Shown here: positions 34,656-42,393 of the stretch, piece by piece
Layout of the letters: the number at the start of each line of letters is the position of its first letter
Position numbering within the stretch: position 1 is the stretch's first letter
NCBI RefSeq assembly: GCF_015356865.1
Contig: NZ_JAAFZA010000054.1
Location: forward strand, 1 to 53,184
Length of the DNA stretch: 53,184 bases
From: Catenulispora pinisilvae
GTDB lineage: Bacteria > Actinomycetota > Actinomycetes > Streptomycetales > Catenulisporaceae
Direction: 5' to 3'
The notes under the pieces: model-generated
Told to the model about the DNA's origin: nothing
Databases searched by the model: none
Seen by the model: the letters and a program-made list of their open reading frames with translations, nothing else
Made by a program: the position numbers and the translations under genes

Positions 34656-34682
34656 GATCCTCTCGCGGCGTAGGGGTGTCAA
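34654..34682 (-). promoter_or_regulatory. promoter for the M-box transcript
   Basis: On the minus strand a perfect TTGACA (34682-34677) is followed after 17 bases by GATCCT (34659-34654), which keeps the key A and T of the actinobacterial -10. The predicted start point falls at about 34647, right at the 5' edge of the M-box. Confidence 0.6.
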
Positions 34683-34823
34683 CTCACGTCGTCACAGGTG
34701 GGTAACGATCGAGCAACGGCGGCAACCTGAAAGGGGGCGTCGCGCGTTTGCGGGTATCGGGGCTGAACCACCTATGGACTTGCCTGAGCCGCCGGTATGG
34801 GGTGGCCCGCATAGCATGCAAGC

Positions 34824-35381
34824 ATGTTTAGAGAGTCGACGACCACCCGGTTGGTGCTGAAACCCTTGACGGAGGCCGACGCCGCCGAGATGGCCGAGGT
34901 GTTGGCCGCCCCCGAGCTCTACACCTTCATCGGCGGCGAGCCCCCGACGGCGGACGGCTTGCGAATCCGTTACACGCGGCTCGCCGTGGGACATTCCCCG
35001 GACGGCTCCCAGGAGTGGGTGAACTGGATCGCGCGGCGGGCCGAGGACGGCGCCGCGGTCGGCACCGTGCAGGCGACGATCGTCGAGGCGGGCCGGCGCG
35101 CCGATATCGCGTGGGTGGTGGGATTGTCCTGGCAGGGCCGCGGGTACGCGGTCGAGGCCGCCTCGGCGCTGGTGGCCTGGCTGCGGGAGCGTGGCGTGGC
35201 GCAGATCCGCGCGAACATCCACCCTGGACACGCGGCCTCGGCCCGGGTCGCCGAGCGGATCGGCCTGGCGCCGACCGGTGAACTGGACGACGAGGGCGAG
35301 CAGATCTGGCGCGCGCAGGGTGCGCCGGAGCAGACGGATGCAGAGCAGACGGACTCAATGCGGACGGAGACGACCCGGTGA
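34824..35381 (+). CDS. GNAT-family N-acetyltransferase
   Basis: This 185-residue protein has the GNAT acetyl-CoA site in the segment AWVVGLSWQGRGYAVEAASAL (near residues 97-117), with LVLKPLTEADAAEMAEVL at the N-terminus and VAERIGLAPTGEL near the end, typical of RimJ/RimL-like acetyltransferases. The C-terminal 20 residues are a Thr/Glu/Gln-rich tail with repeated EQTD. The stop overlaps the next gene's start as GTGA, so it is translationally coupled to map. The acceptor substrate is unknown. Confidence 0.85.
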   Translation: MFRESTTTRLVLKPLTEADAAEMAEVLAAPELYTFIGGEPPTADGLRIRYTRLAVGHSPDGSQEWVNWIARRAEDGAAVGTVQATIVEAGRRADIAWVVGLSWQGRGYAVEAASALVAWLRERGVAQIRANIHPGHAASARVAERIGLAPTGELDDEGEQIWRAQGAPEQTDAEQTDSMRTETTR

Positions 35382-36145
35382 TCGAGCTGAAGACGCCGCA
35401 GGAGATCGACAAGATGGCGGTCACCGGGCGGTTCGTGGGGGAGACCCTGGCCGAGCTCGCGGAGCTGGCCCGCCCGGGGGTGAACCTGATGGACCTGGAG
35501 CACCGGGCGCGGCGCCTGGTCAAGGAGCGCGGCGCGGTGTCGTGCTACTGGGACTACGCGCCCTCCTTCGGCCGCGGCCCGTTCGGCAACGTCATCTGCC
35601 TGTCGGTGAACGACGCGGTCCTGCACGGCCTGCCGCACAAGTACACGCTGCGCGACAGCGACGTGCTGACCCTGGACTTCGCGGTGGCGATCGACGGCTG
35701 GGTCGCGGACTCGGCCCGCACGGTGATCGTCGGCACCCCGCGCGACGAGGACGTCCGCCTGGTGGAGTCCACCCGCCGGGCCCTGGACGCCGGCATCGCC
35801 GCCGCGGTCCCCGGCGCCAAACTCGGCGACGTCTCCGCGGCCATCGAGGCGGTGGCGGTCGAGTACGGTTACCCGGTCAACCTCCAGTTCGGCGGGCACG
35901 GCCTGGGCCACACCATGCACGAGGACCCGCACGTGGCCAACGCCGGCCGCGCCGGCCGCGGCCTGGTGCTGCGCCCCGGCCTGACGCTGGCTCTGGAGCC
36001 CTGGTGGTCGGCGACGACGAGTGAGATCTTCACCGACCCCGACGGCTGGACGCTGCGCTTCCAGGACGGGTCGCGGGGCGCGCACTCCGAGCACACCATC
36101 GCCATCACCGAGGATGGCGCACGAGTACTGACAAAGGTGGACTGA
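35378..36145 (+). CDS. map: type I methionine aminopeptidase
   Basis: This 255-residue enzyme removes the initiator methionine from nascent proteins. The dinuclear metal ligands are visible: Asp in TLDFAV, Asp in DSARTV, His in GGHGLGHTMHEDP, Glu in LALEPW and Glu in SEHTIAIT. HGLPHKY holds a substrate-binding His. The length is normal for the type I family. The GTG start at 35378 overlaps the GNAT stop (GTGA). Actinobacteria often carry more than one map gene, so this may be a secondary copy. Confidence 0.92.
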   Translation: MIELKTPQEIDKMAVTGRFVGETLAELAELARPGVNLMDLEHRARRLVKERGAVSCYWDYAPSFGRGPFGNVICLSVNDAVLHGLPHKYTLRDSDVLTLDFAVAIDGWVADSARTVIVGTPRDEDVRLVESTRRALDAGIAAAVPGAKLGDVSAAIEAVAVEYGYPVNLQFGGHGLGHTMHEDPHVANAGRAGRGLVLRPGLTLALEPWWSATTSEIFTDPDGWTLRFQDGSRGAHSEHTIAITEDGARVLTKVD

Positions 36146-36147
36146 CG

Positions 36148-37131
36148 ATGGCGACATTGCCCTCTATACCGTTCGATGCCGCGCTGATGGACGCGTATCG
36201 CGCGGCGCGAGAGACCACTTCGGCACCGATGAGCATGGAGCGGCTGCCGGAGATCCGGGCCGAGGACGCCGCCGAACTGCCGACGCTCGATGAGCTGCGC
36301 CGGGGTGGCCGGTTCGAGGTGACTTCGTACCAGGTCCCGGCGGAGTCCGGCGAGCCCGAGGTCACCCTGCTGGTCTGCACGCCGGTCTCGGCCCCGGCCG
36401 CCGGGCGCCCGGCGATCTACTCCACGCACGGCGGCGGCTACTTCAGCGGCGACCACCGGCACCTGTTCTTCCTCGACCCGATGCTGGATGACGCCGAGCA
36501 CTTCGGGGCGACGCTGATCTCGGTCGGGTACCGGCTCGCGCCGGAGCACCCGTATCCCGCGCAGATCGACGACGTCTACTCCGGACTGCTCTGGGTCACT
36601 GACCACGCGGCCGAGCTCGGGCTGGACCCGGAGCGGATCGTCGTCGCGGGCACCAGCGCCGGCGGCGGCCTGACGGCGGCGCTGAGCGCGATGGTGCGCG
36701 ACAAGGGCGGCCCGTGGCTGCTCGGGCAGCTGCTGATGTGCCCGATGCTCGACGACGGCAACGACAGCGACTCGGCGCACCAGATGGACGGCGCCGATGT
36801 CTGGGACCGGAGCTGGAACGGGTTCGGGTGGCAGGCGATGTTGGGTTCGGCGCGCGGCGGCCCGGACGTGTCGCCGTACGCCGCACCGGCCCGGGCCACG
36901 GACCTGTCCGGCTTGCCGCCCGCGTTCATCGACGTCGGCTCCGCCGAGACGCTGCGGGACGAGGCCGTCGCCTACGCCGACAAGATCTGGCGGGCCGGCG
37001 GCTCGGCCGAGCTGCACGTGTGGCCCGGCGGCTACCACGCGTTCGACCTCGTGGTCCCGGACGCCGCACTCAGCCGGGCGGCTCGGGCGGCGCGTCGGTC
37101 GTGGCTGGAGCGGGTGCTGGCGGCCGGCTGA
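36148..37131 (+). CDS. HSL-family alpha/beta hydrolase (esterase/lipase)
   Basis: This 327-residue enzyme has the oxyanion motif STHGGGYFSG (HGGG at 94-97), YRLAPEHPYP typical of the hormone-sensitive-lipase family, the nucleophile elbow GTSAGGG (Ser170), the Asp in DVGSAETLRDEA and the His in GGYHAFD. It should hydrolyse short esters in the cytosol. It starts two bases after map and is probably in the same transcript. Its last 62 bp overlap the end of the convergent gene, and a 12-bp tandem repeat crosses the stop codon. Confidence 0.88.
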   Translation: MATLPSIPFDAALMDAYRAARETTSAPMSMERLPEIRAEDAAELPTLDELRRGGRFEVTSYQVPAESGEPEVTLLVCTPVSAPAAGRPAIYSTHGGGYFSGDHRHLFFLDPMLDDAEHFGATLISVGYRLAPEHPYPAQIDDVYSGLLWVTDHAAELGLDPERIVVAGTSAGGGLTAALSAMVRDKGGPWLLGQLLMCPMLDDGNDSDSAHQMDGADVWDRSWNGFGWQAMLGSARGGPDVSPYAAPARATDLSGLPPAFIDVGSAETLRDEAVAYADKIWRAGGSAELHVWPGGYHAFDLVVPDAALSRAARAARRSWLERVLAAG

Positions 37132-38203
37132 CGGTCGGGGTGACGATCGGGCTGACGGTCGCGCTTACAGTCCGGTCGCTTTCCCGGCGGACGTGTTCGG
37201 GCCACGTCCCGGTGTCGATGATGCGCCGCAGACTCGCGACACCGACGCTGAACGCGACGGTGTCGCGGGTCGGGTAGCGGTCGACCTGGCCGTTGAGCAG
37301 GCGGAAGCCGTCCGCCCAGCCTTCGGCGGCCGCGTCGACGGCGTGCTCTCCCGGGTCGTCCTCGTCGTCCATCAGCATGAGCAGGACGCGCTCGCCGTTC
37401 GTGACGAAGCCCAGGCGGCGGCCGTCCGAATGCCCGAACCAGGATTCGTAGACGCCCTGTATCCGGCGTTCGATCAGGACACCGTTGATGTCCCAGCCCA
37501 CCAGCGGCGTCGCCGACCCCTCGACGTGCCAGCCGGTGGCGACCGCCCAGAGCTCCGTTCCCAGGCCCCAGTCGTCCAGGCCCGAGTAGACGAGGGCGGC
37601 GGTCGGCCCCGGATCCCCGAACGCCTCAGCCTCGCCCGAGTAAACGGCGACCAGCGAGTCGGCGCCGCGCCACCACCGATCGGCGACGCCCCGGACGGCG
37701 GGAACCTCCTGGAACCCGTCGAGATCAAGAGCGGCGGCCGCGGCGCCGTTGAGAACCCTGATACCGGATGCGTGCGTCGCCGCGTGGTGAGCCAGGGACA
37801 GGGCCTCAAGCCAGCCCTCGATGCTCTCGTGGAGCCGGGCCCAGCCCTGCGGGCCGAGGATCCCGAACGCGCCGTCCGGACCGATCTGGAACGAGTACGG
37901 CACGGCCGTGCGCTGCGCGCCGACCTCGAAGAGCCATCCCACCCCGGGCACGTGCCCGGGGGCGTCGGCGTCCAGATACTTCGGGCCGCCGTCGTTGCGC
38001 GCCGACGGCGGCAGCACCAACCCGCCCCAGGTCTGCTCGAACGCCACGACCCGGTCGATCTGCTCGCCCGGAATCCCCGCCGCGAGCCACCGCTCGCGAC
38101 ACTCCTCAAGGGCCAAGGGCTCCAGGCGGACGCCGTGGGTCTGGAGGAACACCCGCGCACCGTGCGTCAGCCCGGGCGGCACCGCTTTGATGTGACGCTC
38201 CAT
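37070..38203 (-). CDS. unknown protein, possibly SMI1/KNR4 (SUKH)-like
   Basis: This 377-residue soluble protein is unfamiliar. The segment QIDRVVAFEQTWGGLVLPPSARNDGG near residue 50 recalls the SUKH/SMI1-KNR4 fold of immunity and regulatory proteins, but this is a weak resemblance. The rest holds several Trp-Gly motifs (GWLFEVG, WRGADSLVAV, ELWAVATGWH). The C-terminal 40 residues are Thr/Val/Pro-rich, because they are the antisense reading of a 12-bp repeat. I prefer the ATG at 38203, six bases after GGGGGAG, over the ATG at 38209. It converges on and overlaps the hydrolase gene. Confidence 0.7.
   Translation of the reverse strand: MERHIKAVPPGLTHGARVFLQTHGVRLEPLALEECRERWLAAGIPGEQIDRVVAFEQTWGGLVLPPSARNDGGPKYLDADAPGHVPGVGWLFEVGAQRTAVPYSFQIGPDGAFGILGPQGWARLHESIEGWLEALSLAHHAATHASGIRVLNGAAAAALDLDGFQEVPAVRGVADRWWRGADSLVAVYSGEAEAFGDPGPTAALVYSGLDDWGLGTELWAVATGWHVEGSATPLVGWDINGVLIERRIQGVYESWFGHSDGRRLGFVTNGERVLLMLMDDEDDPGEHAVDAAAEGWADGFRLLNGQVDRYPTRDTVAFSVGVASLRRIIDTGTWPEHVRRESDRTVSATVSPIVTPTVSRPPAPAPATTDAPPEPPG
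37128..37175. repeat. 12-bp x4 tandem repeat at a convergent gene overlap
   Basis: Four 12-bp units (37128-37139, 37140-37151, 37152-37163, 37164-37175; CTGACGGTCGGG-like) start inside the hydrolase stop region (TGA at 37129-37131). On the other strand they encode repeated Thr-Val-Ser-like residues in the C-terminal tail of the opposing gene. Confidence 0.85.
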
Positions 38204-39189
38204 CCCCATCTCCCCCTGTTCGCCTGGAGGGCCCGCGACGGCGACCCATCAGAGGATGCATCATCGGCCATCGGCCGAAGTCACCGGCTGAGACCACTTC
38301 CTACAGTTGGCAAGTCACTGAGGACAGTTGGCAAAGGCCTGAGCCCTCGACCAGCATTTCGACGTTTCGTCCGATGTAGGTCGAGGGTGATTTTACTGAG
38401 GATAGTTGGCAAAATATGGACGATTTGCGGTGGGGAAGATTTCAGCTGGCGTCGACGATGGCGTGGAGGATCATCAGATCGCATCCGAGGGGTTGTACAC
38501 CTTCACCAGGGCCGAAGGCAGTCTAGTGGCCACCGTTGCGGCGTTCCGTCACTGGTTTAGCCCGTGGCGGAACCAGCTTCCGTCCGGGCAGGGGCATGAT
38601 CTGGGATCTCGCGTTGATGTGGCTGTGGGCATCGGCGTGTAGCGTGCGAATCTTACTAAAAACCCTGATTCCCTACCTCTCTACGCGAGCGGTGCGTGGA
38701 CGACCAGCCCCAACCCGCTGGTCGGGTAGGACGTTGCGCAGTACTTCGATAGGACGATGAAGAAGGCCGGCTTCGGCGACTTTGCCTTCCTTAGCCACCT
38801 TGGCCAGCTGACCGTGACGTTCTAGCGCCGGGAGGTGCCCGGCAAGTCGGTCCGGAACCTTCCGGTTCACGCTCTCCACCGAGACCCCGCATGGCGCCGA
38901 GCTCGTCGCCGCCGAGGACTGGCTCGACACTATGGACCTTCTGGCCCGATGGGCACCGGCGCTCCAAGCCAGCGCGATCAGCGACCTCACTAGCTGGGCG
39001 TCGACGACCGGCGACGGTGCCAATCTGTTCTTCTACCCGGGCGCGGTGTTGAAGGCCGGGTCGAGGCCCGCCCGGAAAGACTGACGTGCCCACCGGGGGA
39101 CAGTCCGACCTCGGCCAACGCGCCCTGAGAAGGCGGTGCCGCCTCCTGGCCCGGCCGGGAGGCGGCTACCCTGGCGGTTGTGTAGTGCG
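38204..39189. other. gene-poor stretch with direct repeats and a probable gene remnant
   Basis: No intact gene is supported here. It contains three copies of A(C/T)AGTTGGCAA (38303-38313, 38324-38334, 38402-38412) and a CCCTCGACC/GGTCGAGGG inverted repeat (38344-38352 with 38379-38387). Base composition in the first 250 bp is less GC-rich than in neighbouring genes. A frame with actinobacterial codon use but no start covers the last part (see pseudogene). Confidence 0.6.
38820..39085 (+). pseudogene. C-terminal remnant of an unknown protein
   Basis: A frame without a start codon, open from just after a TGA, reads SGTFRFTLSTETPHGAELVA and continues with AAEDWLDTMDLLARWAPAL and NLFFYPGAVLKAG to a TGA. 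Codon use is GC3-rich like real genes here. A related-looking short frame (KKAGFGDFAFLSHLGQLTVT) precedes it in another phase. This looks like a frameshifted and truncated gene. I recognise no family. Confidence 0.4.
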
Positions 39190-39330
39190 TCAGGCGCCCT
39201 TCAGCAGGGCGTACAGTCCGGCCGCGACTCCACTAGCGACCAGGATGCAGCACAGGCGGGCGGTCCGGTTCCAACTGTCCAAGGCGTACTGGACCGCCTC
39301 GCCCAATGGTCTTGTGATCTGTCTTAGCAC
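39190..39330 (-). CDS. small (46 aa) single-helix membrane protein
   Basis: A GTG at 39330 has the near-ideal Shine-Dalgarno AAGGAGGTGA upstream. The product begins VLRQITRPLGEAVQYALDSW, followed by a basic/polar linker and the hydrophobic helix CCILVASGVAAGLYALL, ending KGA. It is probably inserted in the cytoplasmic membrane. It is unrecognised and lies alone in the decayed island. The longer in-frame extension to 39435 is unlikely because of this ribosome-binding site. Confidence 0.6.
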   Translation of the reverse strand: MLRQITRPLGEAVQYALDSWNRTARLCCILVASGVAAGLYALLKGA

Positions 39331-40182
39331 TCTGATCTTCACCTCCTTGGTGGCTGAGCCCTGCGGCCAATGAAAGCAGGTCCGGTCGGGGCGCGGCACA
39401 ATGCGCCAACCGGGTGAGGGCATCCAGGGCAACACCTGGGCCGCTTCTCAAGATGAGCCCTGCGCGACTATGCCGCGGCCCAGGTCACCGTGCTTACTTG
39501 CCCGGCTGCGGCAGAGGATACGGAGCCGCCGGGAAGCTGCCCGAGGAAGAACTGCCGCCGCCGAGGTTTAGTCCGCCAAAGGCACGCCCACCTGCGGCGC
39601 GTACCGTCGAACAGTGCCGGTTGGCTTTGACTATGCAGGTCACGTCGAGCACGTGCCGTGCACCCTGGCGCTGACTGGTGTAGACCCGATGTCGCATCCC
39701 TGTGCGCGGCGTCCGCGAGGAGACAAGGGTAATCAGTTAGGTAGAAGCCCTTGAGCGGCGCACCCCGCAGATTGCGAGCCGCCCTTTTGATCTTCGCGAA
39801 GGTACCCCGCAAACACGCCTGTGTCGACGTGGGTCTTCCGCGCTCGCATAAGGCTCACTCTGTGGAACCCGCAGGTCAGGGCGCTGCCTCTCTGGCGGTT
39901 CGAGCGCGGTCGAAAGGGTCCTTCCGCCTGTCTCACGAGTTGGGCAAAGACATCTGGCGACGAGGGCATCCGTTCTTCACCGCGGGCGCGGCGCTGGCCG
40001 CCGGTGCGAGGTCTGCCCGGGGAAGCTGACGCATTGCGGAACGCATGGCGTCGAGGCAATACGAAGCCGGAGGTCCCGAACCGCATGTCGCGGTTCGGGA
40101 CCTCCGGCGTTCTGTATCGGATCAAGTCCTGGCTGTGGCCTAGACGACCAAGGTACGGAGTCGTTTGAAGGTGAGGCTGGTA
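39331..40182. other. gene-poor stretch with a strong hairpin
   Basis: No intact gene is supported. A minus-strand frame ending at 39494 (GGLNLGGGSSSSGSFPAAPY) reads like a genuine protein C-terminus without a plausible start. Other open frames here lack ribosome-binding sites and look incidental. The clearest element is the 17-bp stem at 40067-40107. Confidence 0.5.
40067..40107. terminator. 17-bp perfect hairpin
   Basis: CCGGAGGTCCCGAACCG at 40067-40083 pairs perfectly with 40091-40107 around a seven-base loop. It is a terminator-like structure with no flanking T-run, placed about 75 bp before the first copy of the duplicated hairpin leader. Confidence 0.65.
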
Positions 40183-40238
40183 GGTCCGCCGCCTTGCTCC
40201 GGCCAAGGTTCTGGGGCGGCGGACCCCTGTACGAGGAG
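40183..40238 (+). repeat. hairpin leader, copy A
   Basis: This is a 56-bp element. GGTCCGCCGCC (40183-40193) pairs perfectly with GGCGGCGGACC (40215-40225) around a 21-base loop, and the element ends in TGTACGAGGAG. It is almost identical to copy B at 40435-40489, but no coding start follows it. It may be a remnant of a second cassette. Confidence 0.8.
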
Positions 40239-40434
40239 CAGCTGCGCCTCGCGGTTCGCATCTACCTCCGCGCTCGCGGGGAGAGTTGCGTACGTCGGTT
40301 AGTGCCGTACGTGGACCAAGTAGCTGGGTGCCCGTTAAAAAGATCTTCCGGGACGTGGGCACGTATACGCATAGAGCTCCGCATCGTCGCTCTGGACTGA
40401 GACAGTGGCTCGGAAGACGGTGCGCGGCGTGGTC

Positions 40435-40489
40435 GGTCCGCCGCCCTGCTCCGGCCAAGGTTCTGGGGCGGCGGGCCCTGTACGAGGAG
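40435..40489 (+). repeat. hairpin leader, copy B, upstream of the small membrane protein
   Basis: This is a second copy of the 56-bp element, with only three or so differences. One turns a base pair into a G-U wobble and so preserves the stem, and one deletes a single base. Its GAGGAG is the ribosome-binding site of the following gene, so the stem lies directly in the 5' leader and could control translation or transcription. Confidence 0.8.
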
Positions 40490-40496
40490 TTCCCTC

Positions 40497-40697
40497 ATGG
40501 GTTCCGTACGTCCTTTGATCTACCCGGTGCCGCGGCCCGGGCATCCGCTCGCCGACGCCAGTTCCCCGAAGCTGGCCGCCGTCATCATCCTGGTTATCGT
40601 GCTCGCGGCGATGGGCTGGAGCGAGGAGCAGGTCCTGGCGCTGCTGGCCGTCCTGTTCCCGCTGGCCTTCTCGGCTGGTGGGGAGGGCCAGGCGTGA
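40497..40697 (+). CDS. small membrane protein in the sigma-like cassette
   Basis: This 66-residue protein has a polar Pro-rich start (VRPLIYPVPRPGHPLADASS) and two closely spaced hydrophobic stretches (LAAVIILVIVLAAMG and VLALLAVLFPLAF), suggesting a helical hairpin in the membrane. GAGGAG of the duplicated leader lies seven bases before the ATG. The stop overlaps the GTG of the sigma-like gene (GTGA), so the two proteins are probably made together. The family is not recognised; it has the size of a holin or small anti-sigma-type partner, but nothing proves either. Confidence 0.72.
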   Translation: MGSVRPLIYPVPRPGHPLADASSPKLAAVIILVIVLAAMGWSEEQVLALLAVLFPLAFSAGGEGQA

Positions 40698-42121
40698 GCT
40701 GCACGAACCCTGTCGGCTTCTTGGCCTTCGAGGCCAAGGAGCGCAGCAAGGCCTTGAAGTACACCGCCGCCTGGGTCGGTGCGGAGGCCGCCGAGGACGT
40801 CGTCCAGGACGGCCTGCTGGTGGTGTGGCAGAAGTGGGACACGCTGACCAACCCGGCCGGCTACCTCTACGGCAGCTGCAAGAAGCTCGCCTTCGGCGAG
40901 TACGAGGCCCGCGACCGGGGACCGAAGCTGCACGCTGAGCTGCCAGAGCAGCCTCACCTGGATGATGGCCAAGAGGAGCCCGGCCTGGACGACGCGATGC
41001 TGAACCTGATGGTGGAGCTGTCGGCCCAGAGCTGGTCCTCGCCGCGCACGGCAGTCGTCGGGCTGAACCTTGCCGAGGGCTACAGCAAGGCTGATATCGC
41101 GCAATTTCTGGGTTTGCCGCTGGCCGAGGTACACCGCTCGGCGGCCGAGCTGCGCCGCTACTACAGGACCCGCCGTGCTGACCCCAAGCCGACCGACCCA
41201 CGGGACACCTATACCCCGCGCGGTCTGGTGATGCGGGCGATGCAGCGGCTGAGCCGGCGCGAGCGGCAGGTGATGGCGCTGGCCGCGCTCGGGTTGAAGC
41301 CCTCTCTGATCGCACCTCTGATCGGGATCACCGGCGGGTCCGCAAGGACCACGCTGTGCCACGCCCGCAAGTCCGTCATCGACACGACCGGGTTCCTTCT
41401 GGAGGACGAAGGTATCTCCGAAGTCATCGACCACTTCGTCAAGGACTCCCTTGGCATCCTCGAGCTTTTGGGGATGCTCCCGGACACCCCGTGGAAGGCC
41501 GTAGTGCTTCGGCATGCCGTAATCGAGGAGGAGAGGTCCTTCCGCGTCATTTCCGGCGCCTCTCGCGTTGGTGATCGCCTCAGTGCCGTTTGGAAGGTAA
41601 TTGATGATGGTCCTAATAGCGCGCGGCTAGACCACCTCCTTCGTGCCGGATGGACTCTCACGACCATGGACAACCTCGTCGCCCTTCCTCCAATCGGCTT
41701 CTATCGCCCGCGCGCAGTCGTGTCTTACCTCACGGAGATCTCCAAGGTGATTGCCGTCGTGCGGGAGGGCCTGGATGCGGGGCCGGCCGCCGCCTACGGC
41801 AGTGTTCGCTGGACCCACCCCGGCTTGCGCTTCCGTACTGTTGACCATGAGCTGCGTATGCACGCGGCCGCCTTCCGGCGCCTGCAGGCGACGCAAGCGC
41901 CTTACCTCGAGGACCCTGTCCCAACGGGCAACCAGAAGGCGGCTGCTGACCCCTCGGCCTACTCCTGTCCCGTCCCCAGCTGGCTGGCTGGGCCGCCGCG
42001 GTACTTGACGCTCGCCTCGCCCCCGGGCCTCGAGGAACTACGCGCGAGAAGGTGGCGGCGGAAGACGGCCCTGGACAAGCATCGGCTCCAGGGCCGAGCG
42101 GAGCTGGCCTTGACCGCGTGA
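40694..42121 (+). CDS. sigma-70-like protein with two helix-turn-helix regions and a unique C-terminus
   Basis: This 475-residue protein has a sigma region-2-like helix block at about 20-75 (AEDVVQDGLLVVWQKWDTLT then NPAGYLYGSCKKLAFGEYE). A first helix-turn-helix is at about 120-156 (GYSKADIAQFLGLPLAEVHR) and a second at about 184-228 (LSRRERQVMALAALGLKPSL, then GSARTTLCHARKS) of the sigma-4/LuxR kind. The following 245 residues match nothing I know and use somewhat more AT-rich codons. The GTG at 40694 overlaps the membrane-protein stop and has GGGGAGG upstream. It may direct RNA polymerase or act as a DNA-binding regulator. It ends in TGA, but the same frame stays open for 84 more codons. 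Confidence 0.78.
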   Translation: MSCTNPVGFLAFEAKERSKALKYTAAWVGAEAAEDVVQDGLLVVWQKWDTLTNPAGYLYGSCKKLAFGEYEARDRGPKLHAELPEQPHLDDGQEEPGLDDAMLNLMVELSAQSWSSPRTAVVGLNLAEGYSKADIAQFLGLPLAEVHRSAAELRRYYRTRRADPKPTDPRDTYTPRGLVMRAMQRLSRRERQVMALAALGLKPSLIAPLIGITGGSARTTLCHARKSVIDTTGFLLEDEGISEVIDHFVKDSLGILELLGMLPDTPWKAVVLRHAVIEEERSFRVISGASRVGDRLSAVWKVIDDGPNSARLDHLLRAGWTLTTMDNLVALPPIGFYRPRAVVSYLTEISKVIAVVREGLDAGPAAAYGSVRWTHPGLRFRTVDHELRMHAAAFRRLQATQAPYLEDPVPTGNQKAAADPSAYSCPVPSWLAGPPRYLTLASPPGLEELRARRWRRKTALDKHRLQGRAELALTA

Positions 42122-42376
42122 CTCGAGGTTGACCTGCCACCGGCAGATCCGCAGCTGCCGCAGCCGGTTGTCATCGAGAAGGGCGGCGTCTCCGACGCGG
42201 TTCACGCGGCCGGACAGCTTACTGGGTACGGCGTGATCGGGGTCGCCGCAACCCAGATCGGGCAGACTGCCCGGACCTACCTCGAACAGCGCGGGGAGAC
42301 CCGCCAGGCTAAGATGTCCGCGCAGAACCCGGCGCCGCCTGCCTCACAGGCGCCGCCCCCGCCGTCGCAGCCGTAG
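42122..42376 (+). pseudogene. in-frame continuation after the sigma-like gene stop (84 codons)
   Basis: Immediately after the TGA at 42119-42121 the same frame continues for 84 codons to a TAG. It reads LEVDLPPADPQLPQPVVIEK, a small hydrophobic part (GYGVIGVAATQIG), then LEQRGETRQAK and a Pro/Ala/Gln-rich end. Codon use is that of a real gene. There is no convincing start codon, ribosome-binding site or overlap, except an internal GTG. Either a stop mutation cut a longer protein, or the TGA is read through, or a non-standard start is used. A strong terminator follows the TAG, not the TGA. Confidence 0.55.
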
Positions 42377-42393
42377 GCACGCGACCGGCTCTC

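Noticed and set aside
39733..40458. 241-codon minus-strand ORF and overlapping plus-strand frames in the island
   Set aside because: They cross the 17-bp hairpin and hairpin leader copy A, have no ribosome-binding site, and show no recognisable domain.
40183..40489. Duplicated 56-bp element as attachment sites of an integrated element
   Set aside because: There is no integrase and no tRNA, and the copies are only 252 bp apart with one serving as a gene leader. Duplicated leader is the simpler reading.
42122..42376. Separate small gene starting at the GTG overlapping the sigma-like stop
   Set aside because: That GTG is in another frame and meets a TGA after four codons, so it cannot start the 84-codon stretch.
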